Of a stretch of DNA of 64,000 nt, positions 23,653 to 35,322 are shown in pieces. This stretch comes from Streptomyces sp. NRRL F-6131 (GTDB taxonomy: Bacteria > Actinomycetota > Actinomycetes > Streptomycetales > Streptomycetaceae): assembly GCA_000719695.1 (NCBI GenBank), contig JOHN01000010.1, positions 62,001-126,000 on the forward strand, written 5' to 3'. Position 1 is the first letter of the stretch, and each line of letters opens with the position of its first letter. The notes beneath the pieces are model-generated. The model was not told the origin of the DNA. It saw nothing but the letters and a program-made list of their open reading frames with translations, and made no database searches. The translations under genes and the position numbers were made by a program.

Positions 23653-26316
23653 GTGAAGGCAATCCGCAGATTCACCGTCCGCACCGTCCTGCCCGAACAA
23701 CTCCAGCCGTTGCACGAGCTGGCCCTCAACCTGCGCTGGTCCTGGCACCCCGAGACCCGGGACCTCTTCCGGTCCGTGGACCCGGACGTGTGGGCCGCGA
23801 CGGGCGAGGACCCGGTGCGGCTGCTCGGGGAGGTCCCGGCCGCCCGGCTCGCCGCGCTCGCCGCCGACCGCCGGTTCCTGCGCCGGCTCGGCGACCTCGC
23901 CGACGACCTGCGGGAGTACCTGGCCGGGCCGCGCTGGTACCAGACCGCGGGTCAGCAGGCCGCCGCCCCGCCGCCCGCCGCCATCGCCTACTTCTCGCCC
24001 GAGTACGGCATCGCCGCCGCGCTGCCCCAGTACTCCGGCGGCCTCGGCATCCTCGCCGGCGACCACCTCAAGGCCGCCAGCGACCTCGGCGTCCCGATCA
24101 TCGGCGTCGGCCTCTTCTACCGGCACGGCTACTTCCGGCAGTCCCTCGACCGGGAGGGCTGGCAGCAGGAGCGCTACCCGCTGCTCGACCCGGACGAGCT
24201 GGCCGTCACCCTGCTCCGCGAGCCCGACGGCAGCCCCAGCCGGGTCGACCTCGCCCTGCCCGGTGGCCGCACTCTGGCCGCGCACATCTGGAAGGCCCAG
24301 GTCGGCCGCGTCCCGCTGCTGCTGCTCGACTCCGGCATCGAGGCCAACTCGCCGGCCGAGCGCGACGTCACCGACCGCCTCTACGGCGGCGGCAGCGAGC
24401 ACCGGCTGCTCCAGGAGATGCTGCTCGGCATCGGCGGCGTCCGGGCCGTGCGCGCCTACCAGCGGCTGACCGGACACCCCGCCCCCGAGGTCTTCCACAC
24501 CAACGAGGGCCACGCCGGCTTCCTCGGCGTCGAGCGGATCCGCGAACTGGTCGCGGAGGCCGGACTCGACTTCGCCGCCGCCCTGGAGTCGGTCCGGGCC
24601 GGCACCCTCTTCACCACCCACACGCCCGTCCCGGCCGGCATCGACCGGTTCGACCGCGAGCTGGTCGCCCGGCACTTCGGCGGCGAGACCGCGCTGGCCG
24701 GCGTCCCGGTCGAGCAGGTCCTGGCGCTCGGCGCCGAGACCTGGCGCGGCGGCGACCCCAAGCTGTTCAACATGGCCGCCATGGGCCTGCGGCTCGCCCA
24801 GCGCGCCAACGGCGTCTCCACCCTGCACGGCGAGGTCAGCCGCTCGATGTTCAACGGCCTCTGGCCGGGCTTCGACGCCGCCGACGTGCCGATCACCTCG
24901 GTCACCAACGGCGTCCACGCGGCCACCTGGATCGACCCGGCGGTCGTCCGGCTGGGCGCCGCCGAGATCGGCGCCGACCGCGCCGAGGAGGCCATGACCA
25001 CCGGCGAGACCCAGCGCTGGACCGGACTGGAGCGGATCGGCAACACCGAGGTCTGGGAGCTGCGCCGCACCCTGCGCGCCCAGCTGGTCGACGAGGTCCG
25101 CCGGAGGCTGCGCGTCTCCTGGCGCCAGCGCGGCGCCGGCGAGGCCGAGCTCGGCTGGGTGTCCTCGGTGCTCGACCCGGACGTGCTCACCATCGGCTTC
25201 GCCCGCCGGGTGCCGTCCTACAAGCGGCTCACCCTGATGCTCCGTGACCCGGAGCGGCTGCGCGCGCTGCTGCTGCACCCGACCCGCCCGGTGCAGATCG
25301 TGGTCGCCGGCAAGGCCCACCCGGCCGACGACGGCGGCAAGCGGCTGATCCAGCAGATGGTCGCCTTCGCCGACGACCCCGCCGTCCGGCACCGGATCGT
25401 CTTCCTGCCGGACTACGACATGGCGATGGCCCAGCACCTCTACCCGGGCTGCGACGTCTGGCTGAACAACCCGCTCCGCCCGCTGGAGGCCTGCGGCACC
25501 TCCGGGATGAAGGCCGCGCTCAACGGCTGCCTCAACCTGTCCGTGCTGGACGGCTGGTGGGACGAGTGGTTCGACGGCCAGAACGGCTGGGCGATCCCCA
25601 CCGCCGACACCGGCGACGGCGTGCTCGACCCGGACAGCCGGGAGGCCGAGCGGCGCGACGACATCGAGGCCGCCGCGCTCTACGACCTGATCGAGGAGCA
25701 GGTCGCCACCCGCTTCTACGACCGGGGCTCCGACGGCCTGCCGCACCGGTGGATCGCCATGGTCCGGCACACCCTGGTCACCCTCGGGCCCAAGGTGCTG
25801 GCCGGCCGGATGGTCCGCGAGTACGTCGAACGGCTCTACGCCCCGGCCGCGCTGGCCCAGCGGGAGCTGGCGGGCAGCGGGGCGCACCGCGCCGCCCAGG
25901 AGCTGGCCGCCTGGAAGGCCAAGGTGCGGGAGGCGTGGCCCGCCGTCCGGGTGGAGCACGTCGAGGCGGACTGCCCGGACGAGGCCCAGGAGCTGGGCAG
26001 CGCGCTGGCCCTGCGGGTGCAGGTGACGCTGGGCCCGCTGGAGCCGGCCGACGTCGAGGTGCAGGTGGTCTCCGGCCGGGTGGACGAGTCGGACCGGATC
26101 TCGGACGCCTGCCTGCTCGCCCTCAAGCCGGTCGGCGGGCCCGACCTCGACGGGCGGACCAGGTACGAGGGCTCCCTGGAGCTCTGCCGCACTGGGCCGT
26201 TCGGCTACACCGTGCGGGTGCTGCCCTCGCACCCCCGGCTGGCCTCGCCCACCGAGCCGGGTCTGGTGGCGCTGCCGCCGGAGGTCCCGGGGATGGACGC
26301 CGTGCTGCTCCGCTGA
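23653..26316 (+). CDS. glgP: Alpha-glucan (maltodextrin) phosphorylase
   Basis: Releases glucose-1-phosphate from alpha-1,4-glucan using inorganic phosphate. 887 residues with an N-terminal DUF3417 domain (~12-120) and the GT35 phosphorylase fold. Key motifs: YFSPEYGIAAALPQYSGGLG, FHTNEGHAGFL, FTTHTPVPAGIDRF, and the PLP-binding segment EACGTSGMKAALNG. GTG 23653 (VKAIRRFTVRTVLPE) is preferred; it matches the usual streptomycete start. An in-frame ATG at 23623 would add 10 residues, and neither has a good ribosome site. Divergent from glgE, it puts glucan degradation opposite synthesis. A strong terminator follows. Confidence 0.94.
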   Translation: MKAIRRFTVRTVLPEQLQPLHELALNLRWSWHPETRDLFRSVDPDVWAATGEDPVRLLGEVPAARLAALAADRRFLRRLGDLADDLREYLAGPRWYQTAGQQAAAPPPAAIAYFSPEYGIAAALPQYSGGLGILAGDHLKAASDLGVPIIGVGLFYRHGYFRQSLDREGWQQERYPLLDPDELAVTLLREPDGSPSRVDLALPGGRTLAAHIWKAQVGRVPLLLLDSGIEANSPAERDVTDRLYGGGSEHRLLQEMLLGIGGVRAVRAYQRLTGHPAPEVFHTNEGHAGFLGVERIRELVAEAGLDFAAALESVRAGTLFTTHTPVPAGIDRFDRELVARHFGGETALAGVPVEQVLALGAETWRGGDPKLFNMAAMGLRLAQRANGVSTLHGEVSRSMFNGLWPGFDAADVPITSVTNGVHAATWIDPAVVRLGAAEIGADRAEEAMTTGETQRWTGLERIGNTEVWELRRTLRAQLVDEVRRRLRVSWRQRGAGEAELGWVSSVLDPDVLTIGFARRVPSYKRLTLMLRDPERLRALLLHPTRPVQIVVAGKAHPADDGGKRLIQQMVAFADDPAVRHRIVFLPDYDMAMAQHLYPGCDVWLNNPLRPLEACGTSGMKAALNGCLNLSVLDGWWDEWFDGQNGWAIPTADTGDGVLDPDSREAERRDDIEAAALYDLIEEQVATRFYDRGSDGLPHRWIAMVRHTLVTLGPKVLAGRMVREYVERLYAPAALAQRELAGSGAHRAAQELAAWKAKVREAWPAVRVEHVEADCPDEAQELGSALALRVQVTLGPLEPADVEVQVVSGRVDESDRISDACLLALKPVGGPDLDGRTRYEGSLELCRTGPFGYTVRVLPSHPRLASPTEPGLVALPPEVPGMDAVLLR

Positions 26317-26327
26317 GCGGGGCGCCC

Positions 26328-26364
26328 GGGGGCGGGGCACCGGCCTGACCGGTGCCCCGCCCCC
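26328..26364. terminator. Terminator after glgP
   Basis: Perfect 16-bp stem, 26328-26343 against 26349-26364 (arm GGGGGCGGGGCACCGG), 5-nt loop, then a short CCGTTGCC/GCGTTGCC repeat. It ends glgP and possibly the convergent methyltransferase. Confidence 0.8.
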
Positions 26365-26432
26365 GTTGCCCGCGTTGCCCCCGTTGCCCGCGTTGCGTCC
26401 GTCGTCCCCGACGGGCGGGCGGCGCGGTCCGT

Positions 26433-27185
26433 TCAGCGGACGGCGGCCACCATGGCGTCGGTGACCGAGCGCCAGGCCACCCCGGCCTCGGCGAAACCGG
26501 CCGCCACCAGCTGCTCGGTGTGCCAGCCGACGGGGTGGGACTCGCCGTCGGCGTGCGAGCCGTACAGCGCGTTGCGGGCCGCCACCTGGTCGGCGAGCAG
26601 CGGGTCGGCCGCGGCGGCCACCCACCAGCCCTCCCAGTCGAGGACGCCCTCGGCCTTCTCCTGCTCCTGCCGTCCGTGCCGCTGGGCCCGCTCGGCGGCG
26701 TTGAGCAGCGGGACCGCCGGATCCGGCATGTGGTCGGCGTTGAGGAAGACCCCGCCGGGGCGCACCAGGCCGGCGAGGTCGCCGTAGAGCCGGACCAGCG
26801 CGGCGGTGGGCAGCCAGTGCAGGGCGGTGGCGGTCACCACCGCGTCGAACGGCCCGGACGGCAGGGCGCGGGCCCACTCCGGGTCCTTGAGGTCGGCGGT
26901 CACCAGGGTGAACCGCTCGTCCTCGCCGAGCACGCCCCGGGCGATGGTCATCAGCGCCGGGTCCTGGTCCACGCCGACACTGGTGGCGCCGGGCAGCCGG
27001 GCGACCAGGCGCTCGGTGATGCTGCCGGTGCCGCAGGCCAGGTCGAGGACGCGCGGGGTCGGGCCGGCCACCGCCTCGACCAGGTCGAGCATCACCCGGA
27101 ACCGCTCCTCGCGGTCGGGCAGGTACCACTGCTGCTGGCGGTCCCAGCTGCGCTGCCACTGCTCCCAGTGCTGACGGTCGACCAT
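26433..27185 (-). CDS. Class I SAM-dependent methyltransferase (trans-aconitate methyltransferase-like)
   Basis: 250-residue cytoplasmic methyltransferase. The SAM-binding motif I is VLDLACGTGSITERL, followed by the acidic SVGVDQDP that contacts the SAM ribose, then FDAVVTATALHWLP (motif IV) and LVRPGGVFLNADH. The fold and the HWL motif resemble trans-aconitate 2-methyltransferases, but the substrate cannot be assigned. A Trp/Gln-rich N-terminus (HWEQWQRSWDRQQQWYLP) forms the cap. It sits between glgP and the ABC exporter on the minus strand, 113 bp after the exporter. Confidence 0.85.
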   Translation of the reverse strand: MVDRQHWEQWQRSWDRQQQWYLPDREERFRVMLDLVEAVAGPTPRVLDLACGTGSITERLVARLPGATSVGVDQDPALMTIARGVLGEDERFTLVTADLKDPEWARALPSGPFDAVVTATALHWLPTAALVRLYGDLAGLVRPGGVFLNADHMPDPAVPLLNAAERAQRHGRQEQEKAEGVLDWEGWWVAAAADPLLADQVAARNALYGSHADGESHPVGWHTEQLVAAGFAEAGVAWRSVTDAMVAAVR

Positions 27186-27297
27186 GGGCGTTCCCCTTCG
27201 TGGACACGGGCGATGAGTCCCGGGAACGACCCTAGACCCCTTCGGTAATGGACGAAAGGGTCCAGGGGCTATTACTTCCCCGGTGGAGGGGCGGCGG

Positions 27298-29289
27298 TCA
27301 GACCAGGCTGTCCCGCCAGGCCCGGTGCAGCTGGGCGAAGCGGCCGGTGCCGTCGATCAGCTCACGCGGGGTGCCGTCCTCGACGATCCGGCCCTGGTCC
27401 ATCACCAGCACCCGGTCGGCGATCTCCACGGTGGAGAGCCGGTGGGCGATGATCACGGCCGTCCGGCCGGCCAGCACCGTGCGCATCGCCCGCTGCACCG
27501 CCTGCTCACCCGGGACGTCCAGCGAACTGGTGGCCTCGTCCAGGATCAGCACCGCCGGGTCGGCGAGCAGCGCGCGGGCGAAGGCCACCAGCTGCCGCTG
27601 GCCGGCCGAGATCCGCCCGCCGCGTTTGCGCACGTCGGTGTCGTAGCCGTCCGGCAGCTCGGCGATGAAGGCGTGCGCGCCGATGGCCCGGGCGGCCTCC
27701 TCGACCTCGGCCCGGGTCGCGCCCGGCCGGCCGATCGCGATGTTCTCGGCGACGGTGCCGGAGAACAGGAAGGACTCCTGGGTCACCATCACCACACCGC
27801 GCCGCAGCTCCGGACCGGCGAGGTCGCGCAGGTCCACCCCGTCCAGGGTGATCCGGCCGTCCGTCGGGTCGTAGAACCGGGCGAGCAGCTTGGCCACCGT
27901 CGACTTGCCGGCCCCCGTCGCACCGACCACGGCGACGGTCTGCCCGGCGGGCAGCGTCAGGTCGAACGGCGGCAGCACCTCCTTGCCCGTCCGGTACGCG
28001 AAGCGCGTCCCTTCAAAACGCACCGCCCGGCCCCTTACTCGCCCGCTCGCCTCCGGGCGCTCTTGTCCGGCGCCGACACTCCTCGCTCCGGCACTCCCTC
28101 CTGCGCCGGTCGCTTGTCGCTCGTCGCTTTCGGCACCGGCGCGCCCTTCGGCTCGGGGCGGGACCCACCCGCCCGTGGCGAGGGCCGGGAGCTTCTTCGG
28201 CTCCGCGGGCTCGGCGACGGTCGGCTCGTGGGCGAGCAGGCCGGCGATCTTCTCCAGCGCGGCGGCGGCCGACTGGTAGCTGTTCAGGAACATCGCCAGC
28301 TGGTCGATCGGGTCGAACAGCCGGCGCAGGTAGAGCACGAAGGCGGTCAGCACGCCCAGCGCGACCGTGCCGTCGGTGACCAGGTAGGCGCCGAGCAGCA
28401 GCACGCCGGTGGTCCACGCGTTGGCCGTCCCCCGGGAGAGGCCGACGTACCGGGCGATCTCCAGCAGGCCGTCCGCGGTGGCGGTGGCCGACTGCCGGTT
28501 CACCACGCCGAACGCGGCGTCGTTGGCCCGCTCGCGGCGGAACGCCTTCACCGGGCGGATGCCGTTCATGGTCTCGGTGAAGCGGACGATCAGCGAGGCC
28601 GCCGCGGTGCGCGAACGCCGGTAGACCCGGCGCGAGCGGCGCCGGAACGAGCGGGCGATCAGCCAGAGCGGCAGGAAGGAGGCCAGCGAGGCCAGCCCGA
28701 GCCGCCAGTCCAGCACCAGCAGGATGACCGAGATGGAGCAGACCGAGAGGAAGACGGTCAGCAGCTCCTGGAGGCCTTCGGAGAGCAGCTCGCGCAGCGC
28801 GTCCACGTCGCTGGTGGCGCGCGAGATGATCCGGCCCGAGGTGTAGCGCTCGTGGAAGTCCAGGCTGAGCCGCTGGGCGTGCCGGAAGATCCGGCCGCGC
28901 AGCTCCAGCAGGATGTCCTGGTTGACCCGGGCGCTGATCTTGATGAACGACCACTGGAGCAGCGTGCCGAGCAGCGCGCAGCCCAGGTAGGCGACGACCA
29001 CCGCGATCAGCGGACCGGCGTCGTCCTCGCGCAGGGCCGGGATGCCGCGGTCCATCGCGAAGGCCACCAGCAGCGGACCGGCCTGCAGGGCGGCCTGCTG
29101 GAGCAGGATCACCGCCATGGCGACGGCGATCCGGCCGCGGTGCGGGCCGAGCAGGGCGCGCAGCAGGGCGCGCGGCGCGCCGGGCGGGACGGGGATGTCC
29201 TCCTCGTCGGCCGGCGGGGGCGGCAGCTCCTCCTCGTCCGGTGCGGCCGGGTCGGTGCGCGCGGCGGCGGGTTCGACGGTGGTGGTCAT
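27298..29289 (-). CDS. ABC exporter half-transporter, catalytic partner
   Basis: 663-residue type IV ABC exporter subunit: acidic Pro-rich start, six-helix membrane domain (~50-340) and a nucleotide-binding domain (~420-663). Walker A is GATGAGKST, Walker B VLILDEATSS keeps the catalytic Glu, and the switch His is in IAHRLS. The signature loop is ISAGQRQ rather than LSGGQ. Its partner has the reverse pattern, so one composite ATP site is degenerate, as in TmrAB/BmrCD-type heterodimers. The linker between domains (coded by ~28015-28160) has Gly/Ala/Arg repeats written in rare codons. The start overlaps the partner's stop by 4 bp (ATGA). Confidence 0.93.
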   Translation of the reverse strand: MTTTVEPAAARTDPAAPDEEELPPPPADEEDIPVPPGAPRALLRALLGPHRGRIAVAMAVILLQQAALQAGPLLVAFAMDRGIPALREDDAGPLIAVVVAYLGCALLGTLLQWSFIKISARVNQDILLELRGRIFRHAQRLSLDFHERYTSGRIISRATSDVDALRELLSEGLQELLTVFLSVCSISVILLVLDWRLGLASLASFLPLWLIARSFRRRSRRVYRRSRTAAASLIVRFTETMNGIRPVKAFRRERANDAAFGVVNRQSATATADGLLEIARYVGLSRGTANAWTTGVLLLGAYLVTDGTVALGVLTAFVLYLRRLFDPIDQLAMFLNSYQSAAAALEKIAGLLAHEPTVAEPAEPKKLPALATGGWVPPRAEGRAGAESDERQATGAGGSAGARSVGAGQERPEASGRVRGRAVRFEGTRFAYRTGKEVLPPFDLTLPAGQTVAVVGATGAGKSTVAKLLARFYDPTDGRITLDGVDLRDLAGPELRRGVVMVTQESFLFSGTVAENIAIGRPGATRAEVEEAARAIGAHAFIAELPDGYDTDVRKRGGRISAGQRQLVAFARALLADPAVLILDEATSSLDVPGEQAVQRAMRTVLAGRTAVIIAHRLSTVEIADRVLVMDQGRIVEDGTPRELIDGTGRFAQLHRAWRDSLV

Positions 29290-31178
29290 CGGGCGGTGCT
29301 CCCCTCGGGGACGAGGGCGGCCTCGCCCGACATCAGTTCGCGGTAGCGCGCCGAGTCGCGCAGCAGCTCCTGGTGGGTGCCGACCGCCTCGATCCGGCCG
29401 TCGGCGAGGACGGCGACCCGGTCGGCGAGCAGCACGGTGCTCGGCCGGTGCGCGACCACCAGCGCGGTGGTGGCGGCGAGGACCTCGCGCAGGGCGCGCT
29501 CCACCAGCGCCTCGGTGTGCACGTCCAGCGCGGACAGCGGGTCGTCGAGCACCAGGAACGCGGGGTCGCCGACCACGGCACGGGCCAGGGCGAGCCGCTG
29601 GCGCTGGCCGCCGGACAGGCTGAGGCCCTGCTCGCCGACCTCGGTGGCGACGCCGTCCGGGAGCTTCTCGACGAAGCAGGCCTGGGCGGTGGCGAGCGCG
29701 GTGCGCAGCCGGTCGTCGTCCGCGCCGGGCGCGCCCATCAGGACGTTGTCCCGGACGGTGGCGGAGAACAGGGTGGGCTCCTCGAAGGCGACCGCGACCA
29801 GCTCGCGCAGCCGGGTGCGGTCGATCTCGCGGACGTCCCGGCCGTCGAGGGTGATGGTGCCGCCGGTGGCCTCGTAGAGGCGGGGGAGCAGGGCGGTGAG
29901 CGTGGTCTTGCCGCTGCCGGTGGCGCCGACCAGGGCCATCGTCTCGCCGCTGCGGACGTGCAGGTCGACGCCGCGGAGCAGGTCGGGGGTGTCGGCCGGG
30001 GCGTCGGGGTAGCGGAAGCGGACGCCGGTGAGCCGGATGCCGTCCTGGGTGCCGGCGGACCCGGCGGTGGTGCTGCCGGTGGTGCTGCCGGTGGCCGCGT
30101 CGCTCACGGCGCTCTCCGCCTCCGGCTCGTCCAGCACCTCGAAGAAGCGGTCGGTGGCGGTGGCGGCCTCGTTGGCGTAGGCGAGCAGCCAGCCGAGCGA
30201 CTCGACCGGCCAGCGCAGCGCGAGCGCGGTGGAGAGGAAGGCGACCAGGGTGCCCGCGCTCAGCTCGTCGTGCGCGACCAGGTAGGCGCCGACCGCGAGG
30301 GCGCAGCCGAGGGCCAGCTCGGGCAGGCCGACGATGACCGACCACAGGTTGGCGAGCAGCCCGGCCTTCTTCAGCTCGGTGCGGCGCAGGGCGCGGGAGT
30401 GCTCGCGGAACCGCTCCGCCATCGAGCGGTGGCGGCCGAAGGCCTTGAGGATCCGGATGCCGAGGACGGACTCCTCGACCACGGTGGCGAGGTCGCCGTT
30501 CTGGTCCTGGGCGCGGCGGGCGGCGCCCGAGTAGCCGGCCTCGAAGCGGCGGGTGAGCACCAGCAGCGGGACGGCCGGCCCGAGCACGATCAGGGCCAGT
30601 CGCCAGTCCTGGGTGAACATCAGCACGGTGCCGACCAGGAAGGTCACCGTGTTGACGATCAGGAAGACCAGCGGGAAGGCCAGGAACAGCCGCATGGTGT
30701 ACATGTCGGCGGTGGCCCGGGAGAGCAGCTGGCCGGAGCCCCAGCGGTCGTGGAAGGACACCGGCAGGCGCTGGAGCTTGGCGAAGAGGTCACCGCGCAT
30801 CGCCGTCTCGACGCCGGCCAGGGGGCGGGCCAGCACCACCCGGCGGGTGAAGAAGAGGGCGGCCTCGGCGAGGCCGAGCACGAGCAGCAGGGCGGCCGGC
30901 GCCCAGAGGCCGCCGAGGTCGCGCTCGGCGATCGGACCGTCGACGATCCGGCCGAGGACGGTCGGGACGAGCAGCGCGCTGAGCGCGGCGAGCATCGCGG
31001 CGGTGACCGAGACGGCCAGCCGTGCGCGGATCGGGTGGACGTAGGGCCACAGGCGCAGCAGTGAGCGCACCGTCGACCGGCGGGGGACGGTCGGCGCGGT
31101 GCCGGGGGCGGTGTCGGGGGCGGTGTCGGGGGCTTGGTTCTCGGCCATCGCCGTGAGGGTAGGCCGGGCACCCGTCAT
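29286..31178 (-). CDS. ABC exporter half-transporter, degenerate-site partner
   Basis: 630-residue membrane-fused ABC exporter subunit. Membrane domain ~38-330 and nucleotide-binding domain ~375-630. Walker A GATGSGKTT and signature LSLSGGQRQ are canonical, but the Walker B reads FLVLDDPLSALD, with Asp in place of the catalytic Glu. Together with the next gene it makes an asymmetric heterodimer; the exported substrate is unknown (drug-, lipid- or peptide-like). ATG 31178 lies 3 nt after the glgX stop, suggesting coupling; ATG 31148 (MAENQAPD) is an alternative start without a visible ribosome site. Confidence 0.92.
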   Translation of the reverse strand: MTGARPTLTAMAENQAPDTAPDTAPGTAPTVPRRSTVRSLLRLWPYVHPIRARLAVSVTAAMLAALSALLVPTVLGRIVDGPIAERDLGGLWAPAALLLVLGLAEAALFFTRRVVLARPLAGVETAMRGDLFAKLQRLPVSFHDRWGSGQLLSRATADMYTMRLFLAFPLVFLIVNTVTFLVGTVLMFTQDWRLALIVLGPAVPLLVLTRRFEAGYSGAARRAQDQNGDLATVVEESVLGIRILKAFGRHRSMAERFREHSRALRRTELKKAGLLANLWSVIVGLPELALGCALAVGAYLVAHDELSAGTLVAFLSTALALRWPVESLGWLLAYANEAATATDRFFEVLDEPEAESAVSDAATGSTTGSTTAGSAGTQDGIRLTGVRFRYPDAPADTPDLLRGVDLHVRSGETMALVGATGSGKTTLTALLPRLYEATGGTITLDGRDVREIDRTRLRELVAVAFEEPTLFSATVRDNVLMGAPGADDDRLRTALATAQACFVEKLPDGVATEVGEQGLSLSGGQRQRLALARAVVGDPAFLVLDDPLSALDVHTEALVERALREVLAATTALVVAHRPSTVLLADRVAVLADGRIEAVGTHQELLRDSARYRELMSGEAALVPEGSTAR

Positions 31179-31181
31179 TTC

Positions 31182-33506
<2,325 letters not shown>

Positions 33507-33727
33507 GGCGGTGCCCTCCCTGACGGGGTGTCCCGAACCCCGTGCGGTGTCTCATTCCCTGATCGCGCCGGACGGAAGCGGCTGAACACCGTCTTACCGG
33601 CAGATGGCGCCCGGGCGAGGCAGTGGCGCTGGGCCGTGGGGGTGGGGGTTTTCGGCGTGTCGGCGTGTCCTGCCGGGATTGCCCTCGTTGTGCGGGGTAT
33701 CGGACGGATACGGCGGGAGGCCCCGGA

Positions 33728-35146
33728 ATGCGGCCCCGAGGACGGATGTGGGCGCGGCGGCTGGCGGCGGCGGGCTGCTGCCTGGCGGTGCTGACCGGGT
33801 GCTCCGGCGGTGGCGGGGCCCCGAGGCCCCCGAGCGGGGACGCCGTCCCGGCGGGGCCGGCCGGTCCGCCGCCGGTCTCCCGGGCGTCGATCACCGCGCT
33901 GCCCGCCGACGACACCCAGAACCTGCCGCCCGACGGCCCGGTCCGGGTGACGGTGGCCCAGGGCCGGCTGGTCTCCGTGCGGCTGGCCGACACCCGGGGC
34001 GCCGAGGTGCCGGGGTCGATCTCCGCGGACGGCACCGGCTGGGCGCCGGACGGTCCGCTGCCGCTGGGCACCAGGTTCACCCTGGACGCGGTGGCCGAGG
34101 ACGACCGGGGCCAGCGGGCCGCCCAGCACGCCGACTTCTCGACGGTGGCCCGGGCGCACACCTTCGTCGCCTTCTTCACCCCGGAGGACGGCTCCACGGT
34201 GGGCGTCGGCATGCCGGTCTCGCTGCGGTTCAGCCGCCCCGTCACCGACCGGGCGGCGGTGGAGCGCGCGATCGCGGTGACCGCCGACCCGCCGGTGGAG
34301 GTGGCCGCGCACTGGTTCGGCGGCCAGCGGCTGGACTTCCGCCCCGAGAAGTACTGGGCACCGGGCACCCGGGTGACGGTCGCGCTGCGGCTCAAGGACG
34401 TGCAGGGCGCGCCGGGCGAGTTCGGCACCCAGACCAAGGACGTCCGCTTCACCGTCGGCCGGGCCCAGGTGTCCACCGTCGACCTGGACGCCCACACCCT
34501 CACCGTCCGGGCCGGCCAGGGCGGCCGGGTGGTGCGCACCCTCAAGGTCTCCGGCGGGGACGCCAAGCACACGACGTACCGGGGCGTGCTGGTGGTGTCC
34601 GAGAAGTACCGGGTCACCCGGATGAACTCGCAGACCGTCGGGATGGGCGACGAGTACGACATCAAGGACGTGCCGCACGCGATGCGGCTGACCAGCTCGG
34701 GCACCTTCGTGCACGGGAACTACTGGGCCGACCCTTCGGTGTTCGGCACCGCCAACACCAGTCACGGCTGCATCGGCCTGGCCGACGTCAAGGGCGGGAC
34801 GAGCGGGGAGAGCCCGGCGGGCTGGCTGTTCGAGCACACGATCCCGGGGGACGTGCTGGAGGTGCGGGCCTCGACGGGGGACGTGGTGCCGCCGAACAAC
34901 GGTCTGAACGGCTGGAACCTGCCCTGGGCGCAGTGGGTGGCCGGGAGCGCCCTGCGGTCCGGCGCGAGCCCGTCCGGTGCTCCGGCCGCCGGAGCGCCCC
35001 CGGGCGCCGTCCCGACGGCCTCGCCGGGCGCCCCGACGGCCTCGCCCAGCGCCTCCCCGACCGCCTCCCGGGGCCCCGCTCCGACCGCCCCGCCGCCCGC
35101 CCCGCCGAGCGCCGCCGCGGGCCCGTCACCGGTGGTCAGGCCCTGA
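33728..35146 (+). CDS. L,D-transpeptidase lipoprotein, first of three
   Basis: 472-residue lipoprotein that should form 3-3 peptidoglycan cross-links or attach proteins to the wall. The N-terminus has Arg residues, a hydrophobic core and the lipobox LTGC. Two Ig-like domains (~50-270, RLDFRPEKYWAPGTRV) lead to a YkuD catalytic domain with HAMRLTSSGTFVHGNYW and the active-site SHGCIGL. A Pro/Ala/Ser/Thr-rich tail of ~60 residues after GWNLPWAQW is absent from the two paralogues. ATG 33728 follows GGGAGG by 7 nt. It has the D,D-bypass role expected of Ldt enzymes (beta-lactam tolerant). Confidence 0.93.
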   Translation: MRPRGRMWARRLAAAGCCLAVLTGCSGGGGAPRPPSGDAVPAGPAGPPPVSRASITALPADDTQNLPPDGPVRVTVAQGRLVSVRLADTRGAEVPGSISADGTGWAPDGPLPLGTRFTLDAVAEDDRGQRAAQHADFSTVARAHTFVAFFTPEDGSTVGVGMPVSLRFSRPVTDRAAVERAIAVTADPPVEVAAHWFGGQRLDFRPEKYWAPGTRVTVALRLKDVQGAPGEFGTQTKDVRFTVGRAQVSTVDLDAHTLTVRAGQGGRVVRTLKVSGGDAKHTTYRGVLVVSEKYRVTRMNSQTVGMGDEYDIKDVPHAMRLTSSGTFVHGNYWADPSVFGTANTSHGCIGLADVKGGTSGESPAGWLFEHTIPGDVLEVRASTGDVVPPNNGLNGWNLPWAQWVAGSALRSGASPSGAPAAGAPPGAVPTASPGAPTASPSASPTASRGPAPTAPPPAPPSAAAGPSPVVRP

Positions 35147-35322
35147 GCACCGTGTGCGGATGATCTTCACTCCCGTTCACCGGTAACCCTCCCGGGATTC
35201 ACCCGATCGGCCCAGTTATCCTGCTTGCCGCGCCGAAGCCCGGCGCGGAAGATCACCGGTCCGGTGCAACCCGTCCGGGCGAACGCGCGTCCACACAGGT
35301 GGACACCGGGAGGGGAGAGACC

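Noticed and set aside
23578..27207. Very long open frame on the minus strand opposite glgP
   Set aside because: It is antisense to a clear glgP and has low-complexity Gly/Arg/Val composition. High GC leaves long spurious frames on the opposite strand, as also at 648-3554, 31210-34704 and 53363-55285.
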